Source: Myxosarcina sp. GA_180221_E-2-1-MAG-40_15
GTDB lineage: Bacteria; Cyanobacteriota; Cyanobacteriia; Cyanobacteriales; Xenococcaceae
Reading direction: 5' to 3'
DNA: 64,000 nucleotides
Assembly: GCA_020692205.1 (NCBI GenBank)
Contig: JAIMKV010000006.1
Coordinates: 12,244-76,243, forward strand
In this document: piece by piece, positions 29,906 to 41,531 of the stretch
How the letters are laid out: each line of letters begins with the position of its first letter
How positions within the stretch are numbered: the stretch's first letter is position 1
Position numbers and translations under genes: made by a program
The notes under the pieces: generated by a model
Databases searched by the model: none
The model's input: only the letters and a program-made list of their open reading frames with translations
Told to the model about the DNA's origin: nothing

Positions 29906-32449
29906 CTAGTTATTGTAGGCATCTAAATTAATTTGAACTGGTTTGACATCCCAAATTTGCTCGCAGTATTCTTTAATCGTGCGATCGCTCGAAAATTTAC
30001 CCATCCTGGCCGAGTTAAGAATCGACATTTTAGTCCATTTATCTTGATCTTTGTAAGTCTCGGAAACTTGCTCCTGACAGTCGATGTAGTCTTGATAATC
30101 TGCCAGCAACATATAGGGATCATCATAGAGTAAAGAGTCAACAATCGGCTTAAATAGCTTGCTATCACCGTGACTGAAGTAGCCGTTAGCAACGCGCTCA
30201 ATTACTGCCTTTAATTCCTCGTTACTATTGTAATAAGACATTGGATCGTAACCATCTGCCTTCATTTGATAAACTTCCTCGGCTGTCAAACCAAACAAAA
30301 AGAAGTTTTCTGCACCAGCTTCTTCACGAATTTCAATATTAGCCCCATCTAGAGTACCAATAGTTAGTGCGCCATTCATGGCAAACTTCATGTTTCCCGT
30401 ACCCGAAGCCTCTTTGCCAGCGGTTGAAACTTGCTCAGATAAGTCCGCAGCTGGATAGATTTTTTGACCTAGAGAGACATTAAAGTTGGCCAAAAAAACT
30501 ACTTTTAAACGTCCTCGGACATCGGGATCTTTGTTGACTACTTCTCCTACCGCGTTAGCAAATTTGATAATTAGCTTGGCCATAAAATAACCAGGGGCAG
30601 CTTTCCCACCAAAGATAAAAGTACGAGGCACAATATCAATATTGGGGTTTTGTTTGATGCGGTTATAAAGAGTGATAATATGCAGCACCATCAAATGCTG
30701 ACGTTTGTATTCGTGAATTCGCTTGACTAAAACATCAAAGATAGAATCAACGTTAACGTCAATATTTTTAGTTTTTTGAATTTGCGCTGCTAGGGTCATT
30801 TTATTTTGACGCTTAATCTCTCGCCATTGCTGGCAAAATTCGGGATCGTCAATGAATTTTTCTAATACCCGCATCTCGTCTAGGTTTTTCAACCAAGAAT
30901 CACTCTGAGTTTTTTCCGTAACTAGCTTGGCTAGTCGAGGATTGCTGAGTAAGATCCAGCGACGAGGAGTAACTCCGTTAGTTTTATTAAAGAATTTTTC
31001 AGGCCACAATTTAGCGAAACCCTGAAGCGTATATTTTTGCAGGAGCTTGGTGTGAAGAGCTGCAACGCCGTTAATGGCATGACTACCAACGCAGGCGAGG
31101 TTTGCCATCCGCACTTTTTTGTCTACTCCTTCTTCGATAATCGACAACTCTGAGGCTAAATCTTCATCATCAGGAAACCAAGTACGAATATCTTCTAGAA
31201 AACGGTGATTAATTTCGTAGATAATCTCAATGTGTCTTGGCAACATTCGACCAAATAAACTGACGGACCATCTTTCTAACGCTTCTGGTAGTAGAGTATG
31301 GTTAGTGTATGCCAAGGTTTTTTGAGTAATGTCCCAAGCCTGTTCCCAGTCCATACCGTGTTCATCGACAAAAAGGCGCATTAATTCTGCTACTGCTACT
31401 GCGGGATGAGTATCATTGAGTTGAATTGCCGCCCGTTCGTGGAAGTTACTCAGATCGGGGTAAACGTTCAGATGAATACGAATCAAATCATAAAGAGAAG
31501 CAGAAACAAAGAAATATTGCTGCGCTAGGCGTAGCTCTTTACCTTGGGGAGTATTATCGTTAGGATACAGTACTTTAGAAATAGTTTCCGAACTCATTTT
31601 TTCGGCGACGGCGCGGTCGTAGTTACCAGCGTTAAACGCCTCAAAATTAAACTGTTCACTAGCTTCAGCTTTCCAGAGGCGTAGGGAGTTGACGGTATTA
31701 GTGCGATATCCTGGCACAGGTGTATCATAAGGAACGGCTTTTACCTTGCGATCGCAAATCCAGCTGACGCGGTTATTTCCTTGCTCATCACGATAGCTTT
31801 CGGTGTGTCCTCCTAGCTTAATCTCTACTGAATCTTCGGGACGAGCTATTTCCCAAGGATTTTTAAACATCAGCCAGTTATCGGGAATTTCTGCCTGCCA
31901 GCCGTCTCTTAAAGCCTGATGAAAAATGCCAAATTCGTAGCGAATACCATAACCAATAGCGGGAATTTCTAAGTTAGCCAAAGAATCGAGGAAACAAGCC
32001 GCAAGTCTACCTAAACCGCCGTTACCTAGACCTGGATCTGGTTCTTCCTCGACTAAATCTTCGATATCTAAGTTGAATTCTTCTACTACCTGGCGCATTT
32101 TTTCGTAGATCCCCAGAGAAATTAAGTTGTTTTCTAAATGGCGACCCATTAAAAACTCGGCGGAGAGATAAGAAACTACCTTAACGTCTTCTGTATAGTA
32201 AGTGCGTCCAGTCTTGATAAAACGATGGAGTAGACGATCTCTAACTGTGTAGGCTAATGCTTGATAGTAATCATGAAGTGTAGCCGTAGATTCGTCTTTT
32301 CCCTGAACATAAAATAAGTTGTCAGCAAAGGCTCTTTTGAGAGTCTCCATGCTCATTCCCGTGCGATCGTCTTCTACCTGAATCCCAGGATTAGCCAAAT
32401 TACTACCACTAAGGTTTTGACCAAGCTTTTGAGAAGTTTTTGTGTCCAT
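29906..32449 (-). CDS. glgP: Glycogen phosphorylase
   Basis: 847 residues, normal length. Releases glucose-1-phosphate from glycogen. The PLP lysine is K688 in EASGTGNMKFAMNGALTIGT. The N-terminal region shows the family pattern YYLSAEFLMGR-like (VVSYLSAEFLMGRHLENN) and NGGLGRLAACFLDS. It is first in a same-strand series with eno and gap1 further upstream, but gaps of about 230 bp and 75 bp suggest separate promoters for at least glgP. Terminated by the hairpin just after its stop. Confidence 0.96.
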   Translation of the reverse strand: MDTKTSQKLGQNLSGSNLANPGIQVEDDRTGMSMETLKRAFADNLFYVQGKDESTATLHDYYQALAYTVRDRLLHRFIKTGRTYYTEDVKVVSYLSAEFLMGRHLENNLISLGIYEKMRQVVEEFNLDIEDLVEEEPDPGLGNGGLGRLAACFLDSLANLEIPAIGYGIRYEFGIFHQALRDGWQAEIPDNWLMFKNPWEIARPEDSVEIKLGGHTESYRDEQGNNRVSWICDRKVKAVPYDTPVPGYRTNTVNSLRLWKAEASEQFNFEAFNAGNYDRAVAEKMSSETISKVLYPNDNTPQGKELRLAQQYFFVSASLYDLIRIHLNVYPDLSNFHERAAIQLNDTHPAVAVAELMRLFVDEHGMDWEQAWDITQKTLAYTNHTLLPEALERWSVSLFGRMLPRHIEIIYEINHRFLEDIRTWFPDDEDLASELSIIEEGVDKKVRMANLACVGSHAINGVAALHTKLLQKYTLQGFAKLWPEKFFNKTNGVTPRRWILLSNPRLAKLVTEKTQSDSWLKNLDEMRVLEKFIDDPEFCQQWREIKRQNKMTLAAQIQKTKNIDVNVDSIFDVLVKRIHEYKRQHLMVLHIITLYNRIKQNPNIDIVPRTFIFGGKAAPGYFMAKLIIKFANAVGEVVNKDPDVRGRLKVVFLANFNVSLGQKIYPAADLSEQVSTAGKEASGTGNMKFAMNGALTIGTLDGANIEIREEAGAENFFLFGLTAEEVYQMKADGYDPMSYYNSNEELKAVIERVANGYFSHGDSKLFKPIVDSLLYDDPYMLLADYQDYIDCQEQVSETYKDQDKWTKMSILNSARMGKFSSDRTIKEYCEQIWDVKPVQINLDAYNN

Positions 32450-32677
32450 ATTTCCCTAAATGATGATGTTTGGATAAATAATTGCTTGTGGCACAGACAG
32501 GCAATATGGTCATAAAAATTGCAGTGGGGCAAACGCTGTCTAAGTCCAATTTTGTATAACTCACTTCTATATTGCCATGTCTAATTTAATCTAGCTGTTT
32601 ATAGGTTACAACTAGAATGCACCTTAGAGGCTGAGAAATATCCAAGCCTTAAGCTTTGGTTTAGATAAGCAATTAAT

Positions 32678-33982
<1,305 letters not shown>

Positions 33983-34047
33983 TTAAAACTGATAAATTAT
34001 TTGCTCGAGATCTAGGCGAAAATTAATATATCCTTAATAATTTAAGC

Positions 34048-35740
<1,693 letters not shown>

Positions 35741-36538
35741 ATGAATACCGAATCTAAAGATAATTTCGATTTTCAAAAAACAGTGGTTAATAAAGCTGCT
35801 GAAGCGGCGATTGCCGCTTCAATAGAATCAGCTAAAAATATTGACGTTGAGGTAGATAGCGCAACGTCACAAATCATTCAGGGAGAAGTAAACTCGCTCA
35901 AAATTAGCGGCGAAAAGATTATTGCGGCCAAAGATATTCAGCTAGAGCAAATAGATATTAGTAGTGACAATTTGTCACTTAATTTAGCTCAAGCTATCCT
36001 CGGCAAAATTTCTTTTGAGCAGCCAGGTAACTTTAAGGTCAAAATCATTTTTACTGAATCAGATTGCGATCGCCTGTTAAATTCTGAATATGTCAAAATT
36101 CTCTTACAAAACCTATCCTTAGAAATTACTCCGCCGTCAGCAAATTTTTATATCAAACAAGCCAAGTGTTATCTAAAAGAAGATGGTAATCTATCTTTAG
36201 TCGCTACTATTGTTTTCAATCGAGAACCAGAGATTAAAACAGCCAGATTTGAAATTGCGCTCCAGGTTTACCAAGATGGCACAGCAATCAAGTTTAATGG
36301 TGGTCGGTATTTAGAAGAGCAGAACTTAGATTTAGATGAGACGGTGGCAATGATGAGCAAAGTTAGTGCTTTACTTTATCTGCGTCACTTTACTAATGCT
36401 GATTTATCTTTTAATATAACCAACGTTGAGGTTAAAGCTCAAAAACTTATGGTACAGGCTAATGCTCAGATAAAAAGACTACCCGATTCCCTAGTCCAAT
36501 CGATTGAATCTGTCGCCTCAAAAATAAACCATAATTAA
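35741..36538 (+). CDS. DUF2993 (LmeA-like) protein
   Basis: About 265 residues from the ATG at 35741; a TTG two codons upstream is less likely. The pattern SATSQIIQGEVNSLKISGEK followed by EQIDISSDNLSLNLAQAI, then IIFTESDCDRLLNSEYVK, is that of DUF2993, whose actinobacterial member LmeA binds phospholipid. No clear signal peptide is seen here, so it may act on the cytoplasmic face of a membrane. Possibly monocistronic. Confidence 0.8.
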   Translation: MNTESKDNFDFQKTVVNKAAEAAIAASIESAKNIDVEVDSATSQIIQGEVNSLKISGEKIIAAKDIQLEQIDISSDNLSLNLAQAILGKISFEQPGNFKVKIIFTESDCDRLLNSEYVKILLQNLSLEITPPSANFYIKQAKCYLKEDGNLSLVATIVFNREPEIKTARFEIALQVYQDGTAIKFNGGRYLEEQNLDLDETVAMMSKVSALLYLRHFTNADLSFNITNVEVKAQKLMVQANAQIKRLPDSLVQSIESVASKINHN

Positions 36539-36662
36539 TTGCTATCTATATAGAGGTAACAAGTAACTGGTCACTAGTTATTGTTGACGGCTAAACTTAT
36601 GCTTCTAAGGTTTTAAAATAATTTAAAAGACTACTGGAAGATCAAATCAGGAGTATAAGCAA

Positions 36663-37166
36663 TTGACAGATCGAGAAAAGCAACCTCCTCAATTACCAAA
36701 ATTACCAACCTCGGCGATTGAGACAGATCCAGGTTTACAGGCGAAAACTCAAAGATGGTTTGAGTATCCAGTCAAAGCTCAACCGCATCATACAGACTAT
36801 GCAGGCATTGTTTGGCACGGCACATATCTAACCTGGATGGAAGAAGCAAGAGTGGAATACTTGCGCTCGATTGGGATTGAATTTGCTGACTTAGTTGCCA
36901 TGGGTTGTGATTTACCAGTAGTAGAGCTTTCTTTGCGCTATCATTTACCAATTCATCTGGGAGTATCGGCAATAGTTAAAGCACGTCTGGTAGAAAGTAA
37001 TGGAGTCCGCATCAACTGGGATTATGAAATCTGCTCTTGCGATCAACAAGAATTATTTTTAACTGGAAAAGTTGTTTTAGTCGGAGTAGATCGAGAACAA
37101 GGTAAAATTATGCGTCAACTACCATCTCAGGTTCAAGATGCACTAGTCAAACATATTACAGCCTAA
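36663..37166 (+). CDS. Hot-dog acyl-CoA thioesterase (4HBT family)
   Basis: 167 residues from a TTG start with AGGAG ten bases upstream. After a Pro-rich N-terminal tail of ~30 residues comes a 4HBT hot-dog fold with the catalytic motif HHTDYAGIVWHGTYLTWMEE (Asp45) followed by RVEYLRSIGI. The family hydrolyses acyl-CoA or acyl-ACP thioesters. It could be the DHNA-CoA thioesterase of phylloquinone synthesis, but the cyanobacterial enzyme I remember is shorter and different in detail, so I leave the substrate open. Its last 11 bases overlap the end of surE. Confidence 0.8.
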   Translation: MTDREKQPPQLPKLPTSAIETDPGLQAKTQRWFEYPVKAQPHHTDYAGIVWHGTYLTWMEEARVEYLRSIGIEFADLVAMGCDLPVVELSLRYHLPIHLGVSAIVKARLVESNGVRINWDYEICSCDQQELFLTGKVVLVGVDREQGKIMRQLPSQVQDALVKHITA

Positions 37167-37848
37167 TTAGAGTTACGGCGATATTGCCACCAAAACAAAT
37201 ATCTACATCTGTCCCAGGATGGCGATCGCGCTTGGCATATTCTCCCTGATAATGATAAGTATCTCCTTCAATTCGATAATCTACGGGTAGAGGCGCGGTA
37301 CTTGCTTCACACAAAATAATTTTTGGTTCTGGTCGATCTAATTCCAGGTGGGGTAAGTTGACGTTCCAAAAGCTCCCTGGTGGCAAAGGGCGAGGCAGTA
37401 AATCTTCTAAAACCCGACTAGTCCAACGAGTTGCTACCTCCCAATCAACGAGCAAAGGACTTTTGATCCAATGAGAGATGGCCACGCCAGGAATACCATG
37501 AATAGCAGCTTCTCTTACCGCAGCTACTGTACCAGAAATATAAACGTCTGTGCCTAAGTTTCCTCCTGCATTGATCCCCGATAAAACTAGCTTAGTGTTG
37601 GTGGCGATCTGAGTGATAGCAAGACGAGTACAATCAACAGGAGTACCATCCACAGCATATTCCCTAGCCGACTTTTTTTCTAGCTTGATGCCTCGATTAG
37701 TTGTCACCTGATGTCCACAGCCAGAAGCTGGTTGTTTGGGAGCGACAATGGTAATTTCTCCTGTCATGGTCACAGCCTGTTGCAAAGCGCGAATCCCAGG
37801 AGCATCAATGCCATCGTCGTTAGTGAGGATAATTGTCATTGGTTTCAA
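37156..37848 (-). CDS. surE: 5'/3'-nucleotidase SurE
   Basis: 230 residues; the internal ATG at 37839 (MTIILTNDDGIDAPGI) is the usual family start and gives 227. SurE dephosphorylates nucleoside monophosphates using a divalent metal held by the DD of TNDDG, the Ser of PASGCGH-like KQPASGCGHQVT and the Asn of LSGINAGGNLG. All are present. Convergent with the thioesterase gene, with an 11-bp tail-to-tail overlap. Confidence 0.94.
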   Translation of the reverse strand: MKPMTIILTNDDGIDAPGIRALQQAVTMTGEITIVAPKQPASGCGHQVTTNRGIKLEKKSAREYAVDGTPVDCTRLAITQIATNTKLVLSGINAGGNLGTDVYISGTVAAVREAAIHGIPGVAISHWIKSPLLVDWEVATRWTSRVLEDLLPRPLPPGSFWNVNLPHLELDRPEPKIILCEASTAPLPVDYRIEGDTYHYQGEYAKRDRHPGTDVDICFGGNIAVTLIRL

Positions 37849-37880
37849 GGAATTCTAGTAAATAAAAATACATCATCTTG

Positions 37881-38093
37881 CTAAAACTTTAGCTGAAACT
37901 TTGATGTTTGCTTTATTTGGGTCAAAAGAGCTTCAACTATTTTAAGCGAGCTTACCCAACCAGGATGGCGCAAATTAAGCAGTATATTTTCAAATTTTCC
38001 TAATTCTTCATAATTTAAGTCATTATTAACCAATCCCAAAAGCGAAGTACAATTGTTTAGATCTTGATTGTAGAGCAAGGCTTTAATCATCAT
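37881..38093 (-). CDS. Small hypothetical protein coupled to DUF2079 gene
   Basis: 70 residues, no recognised domain, moderately hydrophobic helices and a basic C-terminus. Its ATG overlaps the TGA of the upstream DUF2079 gene (ATGA, 38090-38093), the classic sign of translational coupling, and it ends 32 bp before surE. That context is the main argument that it is real. It could also be a chance frame. Confidence 0.45.
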   Translation of the reverse strand: MMIKALLYNQDLNNCTSLLGLVNNDLNYEELGKFENILLNLRHPGWVSSLKIVEALLTQIKQTSKFQLKF

Positions 38094-39526
38094 TTTTGCA
38101 GGAGAAAAACATCCTGTTGATGGTAAACCAAGTTAAACCCAGAGGATTCTAACAAGTCTTTAATTGTTTGGTTAGCTGCTTGCTGCGAAATATCAAGTCC
38201 TAAATGTTGTTTAGCAATCAATACTGTATCAAGATCATGTTCGATTATTTTTTCCCGATTAGCATCGTTACCTAATAACATAATTGTGGAGCGTTGGCTG
38301 AGATGAGGCGCAATGTAGCCAGAAGTTAAAACCTTGGCATCAGGTTGGATCAAGTTGACCGCCCCTTGAACCGCAGCCACGTTAGAAAATAAAGGAGCGT
38401 AGCGAGTCCAAAAATAGCCATATTTAGCCAAAGCCAGCCAAGCCATAATCGACCAAATAATTAATAAACGTCTTGATAGCCATCGTCGCTGACGATATTT
38501 AGTCACATAAGCTAAAGACGCAATGAGCCAGACAAACAAAAAAGGAATAATTGGCAAAGAATACTGATGAATTAAATCTCGCTGTCGGGGAAAGTCAGCC
38601 AAAATGTTTAACCCCAGCATTGGTAATGCAGGTATAATTGCCGAGATCTGACGCCAGTGTAAACCAAGTAAAATCGGCAAAATTAACAGTAAATAGTAGA
38701 AGAGGCGATCGCCAGCCAAAGCCCGACTCAAAAAAATTTGAGGGTTAGTCAGTACCCTGACTGCAATTTCTGTTAAAGAAGTTCCTAAAGATTCATAATG
38801 CCAAGTCCCCGCCATTTGATTCCCACCCCGAAAAGTAGGAATCAGATAAACCGCAGCGAAACTAAACCAGACTACCCCAGCCACAATACAGCTCAAGCCA
38901 TAGATTAAGCGTCGCTGAAAGATTGCCAGCCACAACCCCAACCCGATTATAGTTAGGCTCATTGCTTCTTTGCAACTCAGTACAAGAACAATAGCGATCG
39001 CTAATTGACCAGAAGCTTTTTTCGTCGCTGCCAAAACTGCCCAAAGTAACGCAGGTACGGCAATGGTTTCTGGTCGAAACTCGGTATAAAAATTGATGTT
39101 AAATAGCGCAGGATAGAGAACATAACACAAAGCAACCGCTCTGGCATATCCTACTGACAAACCACTTTCGCGACTTAAAGCATAAGTCAAAATCGCACCA
39201 CTCGCTAGGGCGATCGCCTGTACGGCTAATAACCAATAGACACTAGGATAAATAAGATATAGCAGTGCCAAAGGATAAAGAATAATCGCCCCGTGATCAC
39301 CAATTAAATGCACTCCTTCTAAGAGAGTCGAAACAGGAGTTTGTCCTCGACTTAGCAAATAAACTAACTGATCGAAGAAGCCAAGATCGTTCCCAGCACG
39401 AAATATCCACAGCTGTAAACTACTAAAACTCAATAAAATTGCCGAGGCGATCGCCACCAACCCAGCTAGGAATAACGTCGATGATTGATGTCGATTTTGC
39501 ACTATCTCAAGATGATCAATTCTCAC
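38090..39526 (-). CDS. DUF2079 polytopic membrane protein
   Basis: 478 residues with about ten hydrophobic helices. The signature after the first helix (GNDLGFFDQLVYLLSRGQTP, then EGVHLIGDHGAIILYPLALL) is that of DUF2079, a family placed near GT-C-type lipid-linked glycosyltransferases; the Asp/His of the first loop may be catalytic. The C-terminal ~110 residues are soluble (TSGYIAPHLSQRSTIMLLGN). Donor and acceptor are unknown. It may be in one unit with the 39567 ABC gene, which lies 40 bp upstream, and the coupled small ORF downstream. Confidence 0.82.
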   Translation of the reverse strand: MRIDHLEIVQNRHQSSTLFLAGLVAIASAILLSFSSLQLWIFRAGNDLGFFDQLVYLLSRGQTPVSTLLEGVHLIGDHGAIILYPLALLYLIYPSVYWLLAVQAIALASGAILTYALSRESGLSVGYARAVALCYVLYPALFNINFYTEFRPETIAVPALLWAVLAATKKASGQLAIAIVLVLSCKEAMSLTIIGLGLWLAIFQRRLIYGLSCIVAGVVWFSFAAVYLIPTFRGGNQMAGTWHYESLGTSLTEIAVRVLTNPQIFLSRALAGDRLFYYLLLILPILLGLHWRQISAIIPALPMLGLNILADFPRQRDLIHQYSLPIIPFLFVWLIASLAYVTKYRQRRWLSRRLLIIWSIMAWLALAKYGYFWTRYAPLFSNVAAVQGAVNLIQPDAKVLTSGYIAPHLSQRSTIMLLGNDANREKIIEHDLDTVLIAKQHLGLDISQQAANQTIKDLLESSGFNLVYHQQDVFLLQK

Positions 39527-39566
39527 TAATGACTAATTAACCCGTAACATAATGAGTAACCAACAA

Positions 39567-40343
39567 TTACTGACCTAAATACGCTTCTAAGACCAACTTA
39601 TTCTGCTGAATTTCTTCTGGTGTACCATCTGCCAAGTTAGTGCCTTCGGCTAATACCCAAACGCGATCGCACAAGCTCATAATTACATCCATGTTATGTT
39701 CGATCACTAAAAAAGAAATTCCCTGTTGGTTCCAGCTAACAATATGCTCGCAAATCTGATTGATTAAGGTTGGATTAACTCCCGCTGCTGGTTCATCTAA
39801 TAAGATTAGCTTCGGATTAGTCATGAGAGTACGAGCCATCTCTAATAGTTTTCTTTGTCCACCAGACAAAGCTCCTGCATAATCATGAGCCTTGGCTGCC
39901 AACCCTACCGACTCCAAAATGTCCATTGCTCGTTGCTTATTTTCTCGTTCTTCTGCTCTTAGTTTTGCTTGTTGAAACCAAACCTGAAAAAAGTTTTCCC
40001 CCGTCTGATTTGGCGTTGCTAGCAGCATATTGTCCAAGACGGATAGGCGAGACAGCACTCTAGCTACCTGAAAAGTACGGATAAAACCTAGAGTCGCAAT
40101 TTTATGACAGGGTAAATTGTGGATTGGCTGGTGGTCAAATAAAATTTTGCCGCGATCAGGTTTAATAAAATTAGACAGCAAATTAAATAAAGTTGTTTTT
40201 CCTGCCCCATTAGGTCCAATTAAGCCCGTAATACTGCCTCGATTAACTTCAAGACGAGCATTATTTACCGCTTTAATCCCGCCAAAACTTTTAGCTAAAT
40301 CTGTAGCCAGGAGAAGAGGATCGCTTAACAAATCTTGTTGCAC
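39567..40343 (-). CDS. ABC transporter ATPase, LivG/NatA type
   Basis: 258 residues. Walker A GPNGAGKTT, signature LSGGQRKLLEMART, Walker B LILLDEPAAGV and the switch His in VIEHNMDVIM are all intact. The long insertion after the Q-loop and the ENKQRAMDILESVGL stretch mark the LivG branch, which drives branched-chain or neutral amino-acid uptake (NatA in Synechocystis). No permease, LivF-type partner or binding protein is nearby, so the other subunits must be encoded elsewhere. Confidence 0.88.
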   Translation of the reverse strand: MQQDLLSDPLLLATDLAKSFGGIKAVNNARLEVNRGSITGLIGPNGAGKTTLFNLLSNFIKPDRGKILFDHQPIHNLPCHKIATLGFIRTFQVARVLSRLSVLDNMLLATPNQTGENFFQVWFQQAKLRAEERENKQRAMDILESVGLAAKAHDYAGALSGGQRKLLEMARTLMTNPKLILLDEPAAGVNPTLINQICEHIVSWNQQGISFLVIEHNMDVIMSLCDRVWVLAEGTNLADGTPEEIQQNKLVLEAYLGQ

Positions 40344-40519
40344 TATATTTATAACTATTATTTATTGAACAATTTATCTAAAGTACCAAAAAAATTTCTA
40401 ACTAGCTTTAAAGGCCTGCTAAACATGATGACAACTCAGTAAGTGTCCAGTATTCAATACACATTTGATTCAAAAAAAATTAAGGTAGTAAGTAGAATGG
40501 AGCAAATCTTAGTTCGTTA

Positions 40520-41227
40520 ATGAGCCAGTTAAAACCGCAGCAGAATTCAACTAGTTTAAATTCAAAATCTGATGAATTAAATTCTCGTATATCTCCTTGG
40601 ATGGCTAAAATATTATATCCGGTGGGATGCTATATAGTTTTACCTCTTTTCTTTAGCAAAATTCAAATTAACGGGCAGAAAAATATTCCTCTACATGGTC
40701 CTGTAATTGTTGCCCCAACTCACCGCTCTCGTTGGGATGCCTTGATTGTACCCTATGCTATAGGAAGGTTAGTCAGTGGCAAAGACTTGCGCTTTATGGT
40801 TTCTGCCAACGAAGTCAAAGGATTTCAAGGCTGGGTTATTCGTCGCATGGGAGGGTTTCCTGTAGATACAGATCATCCTCAACTCAGTAGCGTACGCCAT
40901 AGCATTGAATTACTCAAGCAAGATGGGGAAATGTTAGTAATTTTTCCTGAAGGCGGCATTTTTAATGATTACAAAATTCATCCTCTCAAAAGAGGAGTAG
41001 CCTCGATCGCTTTACAGGCAGAAACAGACCAATCAAATCGAAGGGTTAAAATATTACCGATGGCAATTCGCTATAGCCAGCCTTACCCAAGCTGGGGAAC
41101 AGAGGTTAAAGTAGATATCGGTGCGCCTTTGACTGTCAATGAGTATCTCGGCAAATCACTGCGCCAAAGCTCTCAAAAGCTAACCATTGCTTTAGAAGAG
41201 AGTTTAAAGCAGCTGTATGAGCAATAA
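40520..41227 (+). CDS. Lysophospholipid acyltransferase (PlsC-like)
   Basis: 235 residues. The H-x4-D catalytic motif is H68-D73 (PTHRSRWDAL), and the substrate-binding motif is FPEGG at 142-146. A hydrophobic stretch at ~31-45 (LYPVGCYIVLPLFF) may sit in the membrane interface. Likely a 1-acylglycerol-3-phosphate acyltransferase or a related glycerolipid acyltransferase. It stands alone, divergent from the ABC ATPase gene. Confidence 0.88.
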   Translation: MSQLKPQQNSTSLNSKSDELNSRISPWMAKILYPVGCYIVLPLFFSKIQINGQKNIPLHGPVIVAPTHRSRWDALIVPYAIGRLVSGKDLRFMVSANEVKGFQGWVIRRMGGFPVDTDHPQLSSVRHSIELLKQDGEMLVIFPEGGIFNDYKIHPLKRGVASIALQAETDQSNRRVKILPMAIRYSQPYPSWGTEVKVDIGAPLTVNEYLGKSLRQSSQKLTIALEESLKQLYEQ

Positions 41228-41531
41228 GCTCGTTTAGCACTAAGTAAAATTGCTATAGAAACCAACATAAATGTAATTTCTAATTTACTATGGAGAAATC
41301 TTAAATACGATGAGATTTAACCACATAAATTGATTGGTAAGTTTATAATATCAGCCTAAGAGTTAATGAGTACTCCGTCTTTGTGTGGCAGAGCCTTCAC
41401 TAACCTTTGGTTAATCAACGTCAAACCGATGGAGTCGCTTATTTATTATCTAAATTTTAGAGTGACTTTCTCCAGCTAGAAGTAATTCCAGCTCCGCTTG
41501 ATCGGAGTATGCTCAATAGTTTAAAACATCC
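41228..41531. other. 304-bp spacer with small hairpins
   Basis: Contains TAACC TTT GGTTA (41401-41413) and CTCCG/CGGAG (41492-41507) 25 bp before the PP2C start codon, which may be a leader hairpin. No ORF or tRNA was found. Confidence 0.4.
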
